DNA of 64,000 bases from an uncultured Sphingomonas sp. GTDB lineage: Bacteria > Pseudomonadota > Alphaproteobacteria > Sphingomonadales > Sphingomonadaceae. Below, in pieces: positions 8,240 to 25,150 of the stretch. How positions within the stretch are numbered: the first letter of the stretch is position 1; the number at the start of each line of letters is the position of its first letter. The notes beneath the pieces were generated by a model that was not told the origin of the DNA, ran no database searches, and saw only the letters and a list, made by a program, of their open reading frames with translations. The DNA lies in contig CAJYLV010000016.1 in assembly GCA_913776255.1 (NCBI GenBank), positions 1 to 64,000 of the forward strand, read 5' to 3'. The position numbers and the translations under genes are program-made.

Positions 8240-9468
8240 TCCGCTCGGCGATCGTCGTCGGCGATGGCGTGGTCGCGCTGAACGTCGCGCTCGCACTCCA
8301 GCGACGCGGCACGCAGGTGACGATCGTCGCCCCCGATGCGCCGTGGCGCGGGGCGTCATGGGGCAATGCCGGACATATCGCGGTCGAGCAGGTCGAGCCG
8401 CTGGCATCGCTGGCGACGATCGCGAGCGTGCCCCGCCGGCTGTTCTCGCGTGGCGGGGCGCTGGCGCTGCCGCCACGGGCGGTGGGGCAGTGGCTGCCGT
8501 TCACGCTCCGGCTGCTGCGCGCCAGTACGCCCGCGCGTTTCGCGCGCGGCAAGGCGGCGCTGTCCGCGATGCTCGCCACCGCGATCCCGGCGTGGCAGCG
8601 CGTGCTGGCGGAGGCAGGGGCGCCGGAGCTGCTGCGCGTCGACGGTCATTATGTCGTCTGGGAGACGCCCGCGTCGGCGGCGCGCGGGCGTGCGGCGTGG
8701 CTGGCGGCGGACACCGGGACGGCGAGCGTGCGCAACGCCACCGGCGCGGAACTCGCGCAGCTGCGTGCGCTCTGCACCACGCCGATCGCGGGGGCGGTGC
8801 GCTTCGAGGGCAGCGGGCAGATCACCGACACCGCCGCGCTCGGTGCAGTATTGGTGGAGCGCTTCGTCGCCGCGGGGGGCACGCGGGTGCATGATCGCGC
8901 GCGCGGCGTGCGTGAGCATGACGGCCGGGCGCGGGTCACGCTGGACGAGGGGGCGCCGCTCGACGCCGATTGCGTGGTGGTCGCGGCCGGCGCGGCGTCG
9001 GCGCCGCTGGTCGCGCCGCTCGGGCTGCGCGCGCCGCTGATCGCCGAGCGCGGCTATCATATCGAAGGCGAGCCGGGCGACTGGCCCGTCGACCAGCCGC
9101 CGGTGGTGTTCGAGGATCGCGCGATGATCGTCACGCGCTTCGCGGACCGGCTGCGCGCCGCGAGCATCGTCGAGTTCGCCGCGGTCGAGACGCCCGCCGA
9201 TCCGCGCAAATGGGCGCGGCTGCGCGCGCACGTCGCCGCTCTGGGGCTGCCGCTGCGCGAGCCGGTCGCGCCGTGGATGGGCGCGCGGCCGACCCTGCCC
9301 GATTATCTCCCCGCGCTCGGGCGGCGGGGCGCGGTCGCCTATGCGTTCGGGCATCAGCATCTCGGGCTGACGCTGTCGGCGACGAGCGGCGAGACGCTGG
9401 CGGCGCTGCTGCACGGCGAGACGCCGGCTTATGATCTGGCGCCGTTCGACCTCGCGCGCTTCGGCTAG
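8236..9468 (+). CDS. FAD-dependent D-amino-acid dehydrogenase, probable cis-4-hydroxy-D-proline dehydrogenase
   Basis: This 410-residue DAO-family flavoprotein has an N-terminal dinucleotide-binding strand-turn-helix (AIVVGDGVVALNVALAL) and the C-terminal GHQHLGLTLS segment that closes the FAD site in DadA-like enzymes. It would oxidise cis-4-hydroxy-D-proline to 1-pyrroline-4-hydroxy-2-carboxylate (LhpB role), passing electrons to the respiratory chain. The start is the ATG overlapping the permease stop; the same frame stays open upstream through the permease gene, but that part is not coding. The specific substrate is inferred from neighbours. Confidence 0.85.
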   Translation: MIRSAIVVGDGVVALNVALALQRRGTQVTIVAPDAPWRGASWGNAGHIAVEQVEPLASLATIASVPRRLFSRGGALALPPRAVGQWLPFTLRLLRASTPARFARGKAALSAMLATAIPAWQRVLAEAGAPELLRVDGHYVVWETPASAARGRAAWLAADTGTASVRNATGAELAQLRALCTTPIAGAVRFEGSGQITDTAALGAVLVERFVAAGGTRVHDRARGVREHDGRARVTLDEGAPLDADCVVVAAGAASAPLVAPLGLRAPLIAERGYHIEGEPGDWPVDQPPVVFEDRAMIVTRFADRLRAASIVEFAAVETPADPRKWARLRAHVAALGLPLREPVAPWMGARPTLPDYLPALGRRGAVAYAFGHQHLGLTLSATSGETLAALLHGETPAYDLAPFDLARFG

Positions 9469-9581
9469 GGACGGGTGCCGCGGCGGCGCCGGCCCCGCGC
9501 GGGACGGTGATTTTCTGTTGCGTCGCGGAACGGGATCGCGCGGGCCATTGCGCGCGGGCTGACGCGAGGGTTAAGTGATTT

Positions 9582-9623
9582 ACCGGTATATCTCTGCCGG
9601 TTGGGGTTTTTCATGACCGGTAT
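9582..9623 (+). promoter_or_regulatory. Candidate autoregulatory site of the GntR gene
   Basis: ACCGG (9582-9586) and CCGGT (9597-9601) form a spaced inverted repeat, and the octamer ACCGGTAT occurs directly repeated at 9582-9589 and 9616-9623, the second copy inside the first codons of the regulator gene. This spacing around the start is typical of autoregulation. It is not the same sequence as the TATCGTATAC box upstream of the operon. Confidence 0.35.
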
Positions 9624-10284
9624 CATCGTCCGCAACCTTTCCGAACAACTCGTTGACCTCGTCCGCGACCGCATCCTGGCCGGTCAGGTGGATGTCGATC
9701 GCGCGATCCGTCAGGACGCGCTCGCCGCCGAACTGGGGGTCAGCAAGATCCCGCTGCGCGAGGCGCTGACGCGGCTGGAACAGGAAGGGCTGGTCCGCTC
9801 GCGCGCCAACCGCGGCTATTTCGTCCGCGAGCTGACGATCGCCGAGGCCGAGGAAGTCTATGCGCTGCGCCTCAAGCTGGAGCCCGAAGTGGCGGCGCAG
9901 GCGTCGGCCAATGCCAGCGAGCAGGAACGCGCGGTGGCGATGCAGACGCTGGCCCAGCTCGACGAGGCGACCAATGCGCATGGCGACGGCGTCGGCGCGT
10001 TCAACCGCGCCTTCCATGTCGCACTGCTGCGCCCGTCGCGCCAGCCGATCACGACGACGATGCTGGAGCGGCTGCACGTGCTCGGCGAGCGTTACGTTCG
10101 CAAGCATCTCGAGCCGCTGGGACGCGACCAGCGCGCCAACGACGAACATGCGCAATTGCTGGAAAGCTGGCTGTCGCGCGACACCGCGGCGGTGCGCGAG
10201 CGGATGTTCGCGCACATCGAGCAGACGGTGCTCGACCTGCGGCGCGAGTTTCGCAGTGGTAGCGCGAACGATGGCGCTGCCTGA
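9613..10284 (+). CDS. GntR-family transcriptional regulator, FadR/FCD subfamily
   Basis: The 223-residue regulator has an N-terminal winged helix (residues about 5-75; recognition segment AAELGVSKIPLREALTRLEQ, wing SRANRGYFV) and a C-terminal all-helical FCD effector domain. FCD regulators usually bind organic acids or amino-acid intermediates and repress catabolic operons. ATG 9613 is chosen over a TTG at 9601 because the family starts close to the winged helix. It is the last gene of the hydroxyproline cluster and the obvious candidate to control it, and possibly the glycan genes downstream. Confidence 0.9.
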   Translation: MTGIIVRNLSEQLVDLVRDRILAGQVDVDRAIRQDALAAELGVSKIPLREALTRLEQEGLVRSRANRGYFVRELTIAEAEEVYALRLKLEPEVAAQASANASEQERAVAMQTLAQLDEATNAHGDGVGAFNRAFHVALLRPSRQPITTTMLERLHVLGERYVRKHLEPLGRDQRANDEHAQLLESWLSRDTAAVRERMFAHIEQTVLDLRREFRSGSANDGAA

Positions 10285-10336
10285 TTTTTGCGCAGGTGTG
10301 CCGACCGACTACCTAGTCTGCTGACTTAACGAGCAG

Positions 10337-10392
10337 CTTACCGAAGTAAGACACTGACAAAACGACAGCTTTATTGAGTAGTTTCGTATAAT
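10337..10392 (+). promoter_or_regulatory. AT-rich promoter region of the TonB receptor operon
   Basis: The 172-base gap 10285-10456 is far more AT-rich than its surroundings. It holds a perfect CTTAC-CGAA-GTAAG hairpin (10337-10350) and a consensus -10 hexamer TATAAT at 10387-10392; a convincing -35 was not found. TCGTATA (10384-10390) within it matches seven bases of the TATCGTATAC box found upstream of the hydroxyproline and arabinofuranosidase operons. Confidence 0.45.
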
Positions 10393-10456
10393 ATATTTGA
10401 TGTACCCTTTTCTGCCTGTATGGTCGCGCGATCAAACAAGCAAATAGGGGGTAGAT

Positions 10457-18808
<8,352 letters not shown>

Positions 18809-18816
18809 GTCTCAAA

Positions 18817-18893
18817 CGTCATTGCGAGCGTAGCGAAGCACTCCAGGGCGTCCTGATCCGGCTCTGGGTTGCTTCGCTGCGCTCGCAATGACG
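18817..18893. repeat. REP-like palindromic repeat, family A, copy 2
   Basis: A 77-base copy with diverged inner arms (AAGCACTCCAG opposite CTGGGTTGCTT) but intact outer arms, starting 8 bases after the S9 peptidase stop. A family C repeat follows at once. Confidence 0.88.
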
Positions 18894-18920
18894 ACAGTTG
18901 ACGGCGCACCTTCCATCATT

Positions 18921-19004
18921 GTCGTCCCGGACTTGATCCGGGATCCCGCTTTACTTGGTCGATCGAGAAGAAGGAGCGGGGCCCCGGGTCGAGCCCGGGG
19001 CGAC
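18921..19004. repeat. Inverted intergenic repeat, family C, copy 1
   Basis: This element starts GTCGTCCCGGACTTGATCC and ends in the arm CGGGTCGAGCCCGGGGCGAC. Related elements are at 29252-29336 and 58405-58510. Here it lies between two convergent genes (ends 18808 and 19013), so it could act as a bidirectional terminator. Confidence 0.8.
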
Positions 19005-19012
19005 GGTGGCGG

Positions 19013-21682
19013 TTAGCGTGGCATGAGGATCACTGTGGTTGCTGACGACGAGAGCGCGATCGTCGTGAAGCCGCCTTCCACCGCGCCCTTGTCGATCGCA
19101 TAGGCCGCGCCGCCCGCCGGGGCCTCGACCGAGAGTTGCGCGTTAGGCGTCGTCGCGGTCGCCGGGTCGAGCGTCAGTTCGATGCGCCGCGTCGCGGGCA
19201 GCCAGCGCGCCTTGGCGATCGTGCCCGCCGCCAGCGTGATCCACTGCCCGGCCGGCGCGACGAACAGCCGCGTGCGCGCGCCGTCGTGGGGCACGATCTC
19301 GACCGCCGCACCGTCCTCGCGCACGGTGCCGCCGAAGCCGAGCCAGCCGAACGTCGCATCCTTCACCAGATAGGTCGCGGCGGCATAGGCGTGGCCGAAA
19401 TAGCCCATGCCATAGTCGCCGGTGTAGGCGTCCCAGCGCATCATGTCCGGCTCGGAATGGAACGCCGCCGCGGCGAAGCCCTCGCGATCGATGTTGGTGA
19501 TCCCGCCCATGAACCCGCCGTACGCGACGCGCAGCAGGTGGAGGTCGGCGGGATCGCGGCGATAGGCGTCGAACAGCGGCACCGCGTTGAGCGCCGAGCC
19601 GTAATGGTGGAGCTGTCGCTCGATCCGTTTGACCTTGCCGCCGTACAGGAAGTCCCAATAGCGGCGCGCATTGCCGTTATAGCCCCAGTGCGGGATCGTC
19701 GGGTCGTACCCTAGGATCACCTCGCGCGTGACCGCCGCTTCCTTCGGGTGATTGAAGTAACGCATCCACGCATAGACTTCGGGCTGGCCGGTCGAATCCC
19801 ACGCCATTTCGCTGCCGAACGGAAAGGCGAGCGTGCGCCAATGGTCGGCACGCGCCTTCATCAGCCCCTCGACTTCACTGGCCTGTGTGGTCAGCCCCTC
19901 GCGCTTCAGGTCGGCGAGGATCTCGAGGAAGATCTCGCCCTCCATCTGCCCGAATTGCGCATAATGCGGCGCGTCGCGCATCATCGCGACGGTCGTGCGA
20001 TAGGCATGGTCGAGATAGAAGCGCCAGTCGTGGCGCGTCACCAGGCCGGTATGATGCCGCGCGAGCCGGTACAGCACCCAATGGCCGATCGCGACATGCG
20101 GGTAATTGTACGAGCGGCCGAGATCGTCAGCCTGCTTCCTGTCCCACGACGCCCAGGTCGACCAGTCGATGCCCTTGTCATAGTAAGAGCCGAACGCCTT
20201 GGGATCGTAGTAGAACAGGCTCTTCTTCACGCCGCCGTCCGGGGATTGCAGCTTGGGGAGCACGGTCTCGTCGACCATCCGCTCCAGTTTGGCGACCTCG
20301 CCCGCGTCGGGATTGTCGAGCTGCTTGATCGTCGCCGCGACCCATGCGCCGCCGCCGCCCTCGTCGCTCATCCCCGCGATCCACACGCGCTGGTCCTGCG
20401 TGACGATGTGGTTCGCCTCGCGATCGTAGGTGAGGATCGACGGCGCGCGCTTGAACGGATCGCCGGCGTCGTCGAACCATTGCTGCGTGGTGCTGAAGCG
20501 GCCGAGATCGGCGGCGGCCTGCGCCAGCGGCTTGGTGACGTAATAATGGACGCTCTGCACGCTGCCGTCGGCATAGGTGATCGCGACGCGCGCGCGGCCC
20601 CAGCCGGTGCCGGTGACGCGCCAGCGGTTCCAGCCCTCCGGCCCCGCCACCTTGGTCAGCGTCAGTGCGTCGGCGGGGGTGACCTTGACGTCGCGCACCG
20701 GCTGCGCCGCGCGGACGAACAGGTCGGCGGGGCTGTCGTTGGGGACGACATAGCCGGGGATGCCGATCGCGACCGGACGGCGCTCCGCCTGCAGCGTCGC
20801 CTCGATCGCGCGGATCGACGGCGCGGCGACCAGCCGCACGCCGACGGTGCGTTGCTCACCGGGCGCGAGCGTGAAGCCGGTCGCGGGGTTCCATGGCTGC
20901 CCCTTGTCGGCCATCGCGCTGCTGGCGACCATCCAGTCGTAGAAGCCCTCGAAGGTCTGTTGGCGCGGGGTGCGGTCGGTGAAGATCGGCGTAGCGGTCT
21001 TGCGCCGCGCATCGTCGAGGATGCGATATTGTTCGAGCGGGGTGCGGCCGTCCGGTAGCACCAGCAGCGCCGGCCCCTTGCCGTTGAGGCGCGTCACCTG
21101 GAGATAGCCGGCGTCGCTGCCGATATAGGGATCGACGAAGCTCGCCTGCGCATGCGCCTGTTCGAGCGAGCGATCGGTGATGATGTTGTCGAAGACCATC
21201 GGCATGCCGAGCGCACCGACCTCGACCGGCGTGGTGCCGCGGTTGCTGAGCGTGAAGCGCAGCACCGGCGCGCCCGCGTCGCGCAGCCACGTGCGCTCGA
21301 CGATGAGCGGGAAGCCGTCACCCATCGTCGCGGTGATGTCGGCGCGGGCGACGACGTTGCCGCTCGTCGGCAAGGCGCGAACCGGTACGCGGTGCTGCGC
21401 CGAGGAGAAGTCGCGCCATGCGCCATCCGCGCTGCGCACGCGCAGATGCAGGTCACCGATCTGGTTGAACCCGTCGCCCTGTCGCGCGGCCGCCCGCCCG
21501 CTGGGCACGAAGTCGAACCCCGGTTCGGCGCGCGGCGACAGCGTGCGCAGCGTCTGGCTGGCGGGGTCGAGCGTGAAGGTCAGCGCGCCGCCCGTGTCGC
21601 GCACGGCGCGCCGCGGCGCGGCGTGGAGCAGCGCGCCGCTCGCCAGCGCGGCGCCCGCGAGATAATATGCCAGCCGTCGCAT
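19013..21682 (-). CDS. Secreted DUF5695-like protein, possible glycan-active enzyme
   Basis: The 889-residue protein has a signal peptide (about residues 1-23), a beta-rich N-terminal half and a helical second half with aromatic, glycoside-hydrolase-like segments (GIDWSTWASWDRKQADDLG, HVAIGHWVLYRLARHH, EPDMMRWDAYTGDYGMGYFG), then a beta domain. I recognise it as resembling the uncharacterised DUF5695 family; the helical part recalls an (alpha/alpha)6 toroid, but catalytic residues cannot be named. AAGGGTGAG precedes the ATG. It is divergent from the arabinofuranosidase operon and shares its 79-base promoter region, suggesting a role on the same plant glycan. Confidence 0.75.
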   Translation of the reverse strand: MRRLAYYLAGAALASGALLHAAPRRAVRDTGGALTFTLDPASQTLRTLSPRAEPGFDFVPSGRAAARQGDGFNQIGDLHLRVRSADGAWRDFSSAQHRVPVRALPTSGNVVARADITATMGDGFPLIVERTWLRDAGAPVLRFTLSNRGTTPVEVGALGMPMVFDNIITDRSLEQAHAQASFVDPYIGSDAGYLQVTRLNGKGPALLVLPDGRTPLEQYRILDDARRKTATPIFTDRTPRQQTFEGFYDWMVASSAMADKGQPWNPATGFTLAPGEQRTVGVRLVAAPSIRAIEATLQAERRPVAIGIPGYVVPNDSPADLFVRAAQPVRDVKVTPADALTLTKVAGPEGWNRWRVTGTGWGRARVAITYADGSVQSVHYYVTKPLAQAAADLGRFSTTQQWFDDAGDPFKRAPSILTYDREANHIVTQDQRVWIAGMSDEGGGGAWVAATIKQLDNPDAGEVAKLERMVDETVLPKLQSPDGGVKKSLFYYDPKAFGSYYDKGIDWSTWASWDRKQADDLGRSYNYPHVAIGHWVLYRLARHHTGLVTRHDWRFYLDHAYRTTVAMMRDAPHYAQFGQMEGEIFLEILADLKREGLTTQASEVEGLMKARADHWRTLAFPFGSEMAWDSTGQPEVYAWMRYFNHPKEAAVTREVILGYDPTIPHWGYNGNARRYWDFLYGGKVKRIERQLHHYGSALNAVPLFDAYRRDPADLHLLRVAYGGFMGGITNIDREGFAAAAFHSEPDMMRWDAYTGDYGMGYFGHAYAAATYLVKDATFGWLGFGGTVREDGAAVEIVPHDGARTRLFVAPAGQWITLAAGTIAKARWLPATRRIELTLDPATATTPNAQLSVEAPAGGAAYAIDKGAVEGGFTTIALSSSATTVILMPR

Positions 21683-21709
21683 CGCTCACCCTTTTTCTGC
21701 GCAGTTCGA

Positions 21710-21741
21710 TTGACTTCGCACCCGCGCGATCTATCGTATAC
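21710..21741 (+). promoter_or_regulatory. Promoter and operator of the arabinofuranosidase operon
   Basis: TTGACT (21710-21715) is a good -35 box; TATCGT at 21732-21737 (spacing 16) is a possible -10. The 10-mer TATCGTATAC (21732-21741), with a GTATAC dyad core, is identical to 4740-4749 in the hydroxyproline promoter and again overlaps the expected -10 position. The site lies between divergent genes, so one regulator could control both. Confidence 0.55.
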
Positions 21742-21761
21742 CATATTCCGGGGAGATGGAA

Positions 21762-24128
21762 ATGCAAGTTGGTCGTCGCGCGTTCCTGATGTCATCGGCG
21801 ACATTGCCGATGCTCGCCGTCCCCGCGGCCGCACAGGCCGGGGCCGGGCTGCCGGCGGCGGCGGAGGCGTTCCCGCTGTCGGCGGTGCGACTGCGGCCCT
21901 CGGACTATGCGCGCGCGGTCGAGGTCAACCGCGCCTATCTGCTGCGGCTATCACCCGATCGGCTGCTGCACAATTATCATGTGTTCGCCGGGCTCGTGCC
22001 GAAGGCCGAGGTCTATGGCGGGTGGGAGAGCGACACGATCGCCGGCCATACGCTCGGCCATTATCTGTCGGCGCTGGCGCTGATGCATGCGCAGACCGGC
22101 TGCAGCGATTGCGTCGAGCGGGCCAATTACATCCTCGGTGAACTGACTCGCTGTCAGGCGGCGCATGGGGATGGGTATGTCGCCGGCTTCTCGCGCAAGC
22201 GCAAGGACGGCACGGTCGTCAACGGCAAGGAGATCTTCCCCGAGATCATGCGCGGCGACATCCGCTCGGCCGGGTTCGATCTCAACGGCTGCTGGGTGCC
22301 CTATTACAACTGGCACAAGCTCTACACCGGGCTGTTCGACATCGTCGACCATATCGGGCCCAACGAGCAGGCGATGGCGATCGCGGTCGCGCTCGGCGGC
22401 TATATCGAGCGCGTGTTCGCCAGCCTGAACGACGAGCAGGTGCAGGTGATGCTGGCCTGCGAATATGGCGGGCTGAACGAGAGCTTCGCCGAACTGCACG
22501 CGCGCACCGGCGACGCGCGCTGGCTGCGGCTCGCCGAGCGCATCTACGACAAGCGCAACCTCGATCCGCTGACGCAGAAGCGCGACCAGCTCGCCAATTT
22601 CCACGCCAATACGCAGGTGCCCAAGCTGATCGGGCTGGCGCGGCTGCACGAGATCACCGGCAAGCCCGAACAGGCGACCGCGGCGCGCTTCTTCTGGGAG
22701 CAGGTGACGCGGCATCACAGCTACGTGATCGGCGGCAATGCCGACCGTGAATATTTCAGCGGCGCGGACACGATTGCGCAGCATATCACCGACCAGACGT
22801 GCGAGAGCTGCAACACCTACAATATGCTCAAGCTGACGCGGCACCTGTTCGCGTGGCAGCCCGACGGCGCGCTGTTCGACTTCTACGAGCGCGCGCATCT
22901 CAATCACATCATGGCGCATCAGGAGCCGGTGAACGGCGGCTTCACCTATATGATGCCGCTGATGTCGGGGGCAAAGCGCGCCTATTCGGAGCGCGAGGGC
23001 GAGGAATTCTGGTGCTGCGTCGGCACCGGCATGGAGAGCCATTCCAAGCATGGCGAGAGCATCTTCTGGAGCGGCGACGACACGCTGATCGTCAACCTCT
23101 ACATCCCCGCCGACGCGACGTGGAAGGAGCGCGACGCGACGCTGGGGCTCGACACCGTCTATCCGTTCGACGGCGCGGCGACGCTGACCTTCACCCGGCT
23201 CGGCAAGCCCGGACGCTTCCCCGTCGCGCTGCGCGTGCCGGGCTGGGCGAAGCGGCACGAGCTGCTGGTCAACGGCAAGCCCGCGGACGCGACGCAGGCG
23301 GGTGGCTATGCGATCGTCACGCGGCGCTGGAAGGCGGGCGACAGCGTGACGATCCGGCTGCCGCTCGACCTGCGGCTGGAGCCGACGCCCGGCGACGAGC
23401 AGACGATCGCGGTGCTGCGCGGGCCGCTGGTGCTCGCCGCCGATCTTGGGCGTGCCGACGGCGAGTGGGATCATCCCGAGCCGGCGATGGTCGGGCAGGA
23501 TCTGCTCGCCGCCTTTCGCCCGGTGGACGAGGAGAGCGCGCAATATGCGACCGCCGGGCTGATCCGCCCCGCCGACCTGACGTTCGTGCCCTTCTATCGC
23601 CAGTACGACCGGAGGAGCGCGGTCTATTTCAAGCGCTTCACCGACGCGCAGTGGAAGGTGGAGGAAGCGGCGTTCCTCGCCGAACAGGCGCGGCAGAAGG
23701 ATCTGGCGGCGCGCTCGGTCGACGTGATGCACCTCGGCGAGATGCAGCCGGAGCGCGACCACAATCTGACGTCGGAGATTTCCTATCCGCTCGCCTATCG
23801 CGGACGCAACGGCCGCGACGCGCGGACGGGCGGGTTCTTCGAGTTCGCGATGGCGGTGAAGCCGGGGCCGCTGGTGTTGCAGGCGACCTATTGGGGCGAC
23901 GAGCGCAAGCGGACCTTCGACATTCTGGTCGACAACCAGCGCATCGCGACGCAGACGCTCGACGCCGACAAGCCGGGGTCGTTCTTCGACGTCGACTATC
24001 CGGTGCCCGAGGCGCTGACCAAGGGGAAGTCGACGGTGAAGGTGCGCTTCGTGCCGCATGACAAGAACAGCGCCGGGCCGGTGTTCGGCGTGCGGCTGTT
24101 CACCGCGAAGCCGGAGACGCGTGCATGA
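21762..24128 (+). CDS. Exported beta-L-arabinofuranosidase, DUF1680 (GH127/GH146 type)
   Basis: The 788-residue protein has a Tat-type leader (VGRRAFLMSS, cleavage after AAAQA near residue 26) and a DUF1680 toroid. The diagnostic CC pair, Cys418-Cys419 in EEFWCCVGTGMES, matches the zinc-cysteine nucleophile site of HypBA1-like enzymes, and Cys347/Cys350 lie in QTCESCNTYNMLK. A C-terminal accessory beta domain follows. The family removes beta-linked L-arabinofuranose, including that on plant hydroxyproline. ATG 21762 is preferred over ATG 21756 because GGGGAG lies six bases before it. The next gene starts inside its stop (ATGA). Confidence 0.88.
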   Translation: MQVGRRAFLMSSATLPMLAVPAAAQAGAGLPAAAEAFPLSAVRLRPSDYARAVEVNRAYLLRLSPDRLLHNYHVFAGLVPKAEVYGGWESDTIAGHTLGHYLSALALMHAQTGCSDCVERANYILGELTRCQAAHGDGYVAGFSRKRKDGTVVNGKEIFPEIMRGDIRSAGFDLNGCWVPYYNWHKLYTGLFDIVDHIGPNEQAMAIAVALGGYIERVFASLNDEQVQVMLACEYGGLNESFAELHARTGDARWLRLAERIYDKRNLDPLTQKRDQLANFHANTQVPKLIGLARLHEITGKPEQATAARFFWEQVTRHHSYVIGGNADREYFSGADTIAQHITDQTCESCNTYNMLKLTRHLFAWQPDGALFDFYERAHLNHIMAHQEPVNGGFTYMMPLMSGAKRAYSEREGEEFWCCVGTGMESHSKHGESIFWSGDDTLIVNLYIPADATWKERDATLGLDTVYPFDGAATLTFTRLGKPGRFPVALRVPGWAKRHELLVNGKPADATQAGGYAIVTRRWKAGDSVTIRLPLDLRLEPTPGDEQTIAVLRGPLVLAADLGRADGEWDHPEPAMVGQDLLAAFRPVDEESAQYATAGLIRPADLTFVPFYRQYDRRSAVYFKRFTDAQWKVEEAAFLAEQARQKDLAARSVDVMHLGEMQPERDHNLTSEISYPLAYRGRNGRDARTGGFFEFAMAVKPGPLVLQATYWGDERKRTFDILVDNQRIATQTLDADKPGSFFDVDYPVPEALTKGKSTVKVRFVPHDKNSAGPVFGVRLFTAKPETRA

Positions 24129-25150
24129 GTGACGGGCAGGTCCGGATGACGCTGGACGCGGTGCGCACCTATGCGCGCGCCACGTTGACGCGCGTCGGGC
24201 TGGCGCCGGCGCATGTCGCGGCGGTCGCCGAGACGATCGTCGCCGGCGAGCGCGACGGATGCGGCGCGCATGGGCTCTACCGGCTGCTCGTCGCGGCGCA
24301 TTCGGTGGCGACGGGCGTGGTGGTGCCCGACGCGGTGCCGGTGCTCGAACAGCGTGCGAGCGGCGTGGTGCGGGTCGACGGCAAGGGCGGGTTCGCGCAA
24401 CTCGCGTTCGAGACCGGGCGGGAAGCGTTGATAACGGCGGCGCGCGCGAACGGCATCGCCGCGCTGGCGATCAACCATGTCGTGCATTTCGCGGCGCTGT
24501 GGCCGGAGATCGAGGCGCTGGTCGAGGAAGGGCTGGTCGCGCTGGCGGTGACGCCCAACCATGCCTGGGTCGCGCCCGCCGGGGGCACGCAGCCGGTGTT
24601 CGGGACCAACCCGATCGCCTTCGGCTGGCCACGCGCGGGCAAGGCGCCGTTCGTGTTCGACTTCGCGACCAGCGCGGTGGCGCGCGGCGAGATCGAGTTG
24701 CATCGTCGTGCGGGCAAGCCGGTGCCGACCGACTGGGGTCACGCGCCCGATGGCAGCGACACGACCGACGCCGCCGCCGTGCTGGCGGGGGCGATGCGGA
24801 CGTTCGGGGGGCACAAGGGCTCCGCGCTGGCGCTGATGGTCGAGCTGCTCGCCGGGCCGCTGATCGGTGATCTGACCAGCGCGGAGTCGATCGCCTGGGA
24901 TGCCGGGCGCAAGGGCTCGCCGCTGGGCGGCGAGCTGATCCTCGCGCTCGATCCGGCCGGCTTCCTCGGCGCGGCGGCCGGCGAACATCTCGCGCGCGCC
25001 GAGACGGTGTTCGCGGCGATCGAGGAGCAGGGGGCAAGGGTTTCGGGCGCACGGCGGCACGCGCTGCGCCCGGTCAGCATGCGCGACGGGGTGCTCGTCT
25101 CGCGCCAATTGCTCGACGATATCGACGACGTGACGAAGGAGAAGGCATGA
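24125..25150 (+). CDS. Ldh_2-family reductase, probable delta-1-pyrroline-2-carboxylate reductase
   Basis: The 341-residue cytosolic NAD(P)H oxidoreductase has the malate/L-lactate dehydrogenase-like (Ldh_2) fold. The segments HGLYRLL, GTNPIAFGWPR, FVFDFATSAVARGEIE and FGGHKGSALALMVELLAGP read like the delta-1-piperideine/pyrroline-2-carboxylate reductases (DpkA/LhpD group), which make L-proline or pipecolate, rather than true malate dehydrogenases. Pyrroline-2-carboxylate arises from D-proline or trans-3-hydroxyproline, so this fits an imino-acid catabolic locus. It overlaps both neighbours by ATGA. Substrate identity is inferred. Confidence 0.78.
   Translation: MSDGQVRMTLDAVRTYARATLTRVGLAPAHVAAVAETIVAGERDGCGAHGLYRLLVAAHSVATGVVVPDAVPVLEQRASGVVRVDGKGGFAQLAFETGREALITAARANGIAALAINHVVHFAALWPEIEALVEEGLVALAVTPNHAWVAPAGGTQPVFGTNPIAFGWPRAGKAPFVFDFATSAVARGEIELHRRAGKPVPTDWGHAPDGSDTTDAAAVLAGAMRTFGGHKGSALALMVELLAGPLIGDLTSAESIAWDAGRKGSPLGGELILALDPAGFLGAAAGEHLARAETVFAAIEEQGARVSGARRHALRPVSMRDGVLVSRQLLDDIDDVTKEKA

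Noticed and set aside
6769..9468. A single 899-codon open frame that might be a fusion protein
   Set aside because: The first part overlaps the permease gene in another frame and is Arg/Gly-rich; only the part from 8236 matches a flavoprotein.
24125..25150. Annotation as malate or L-lactate dehydrogenase
   Set aside because: The family name is broad; sequence segments and the imino-acid context fit pyrroline/piperideine-2-carboxylate reductase better.
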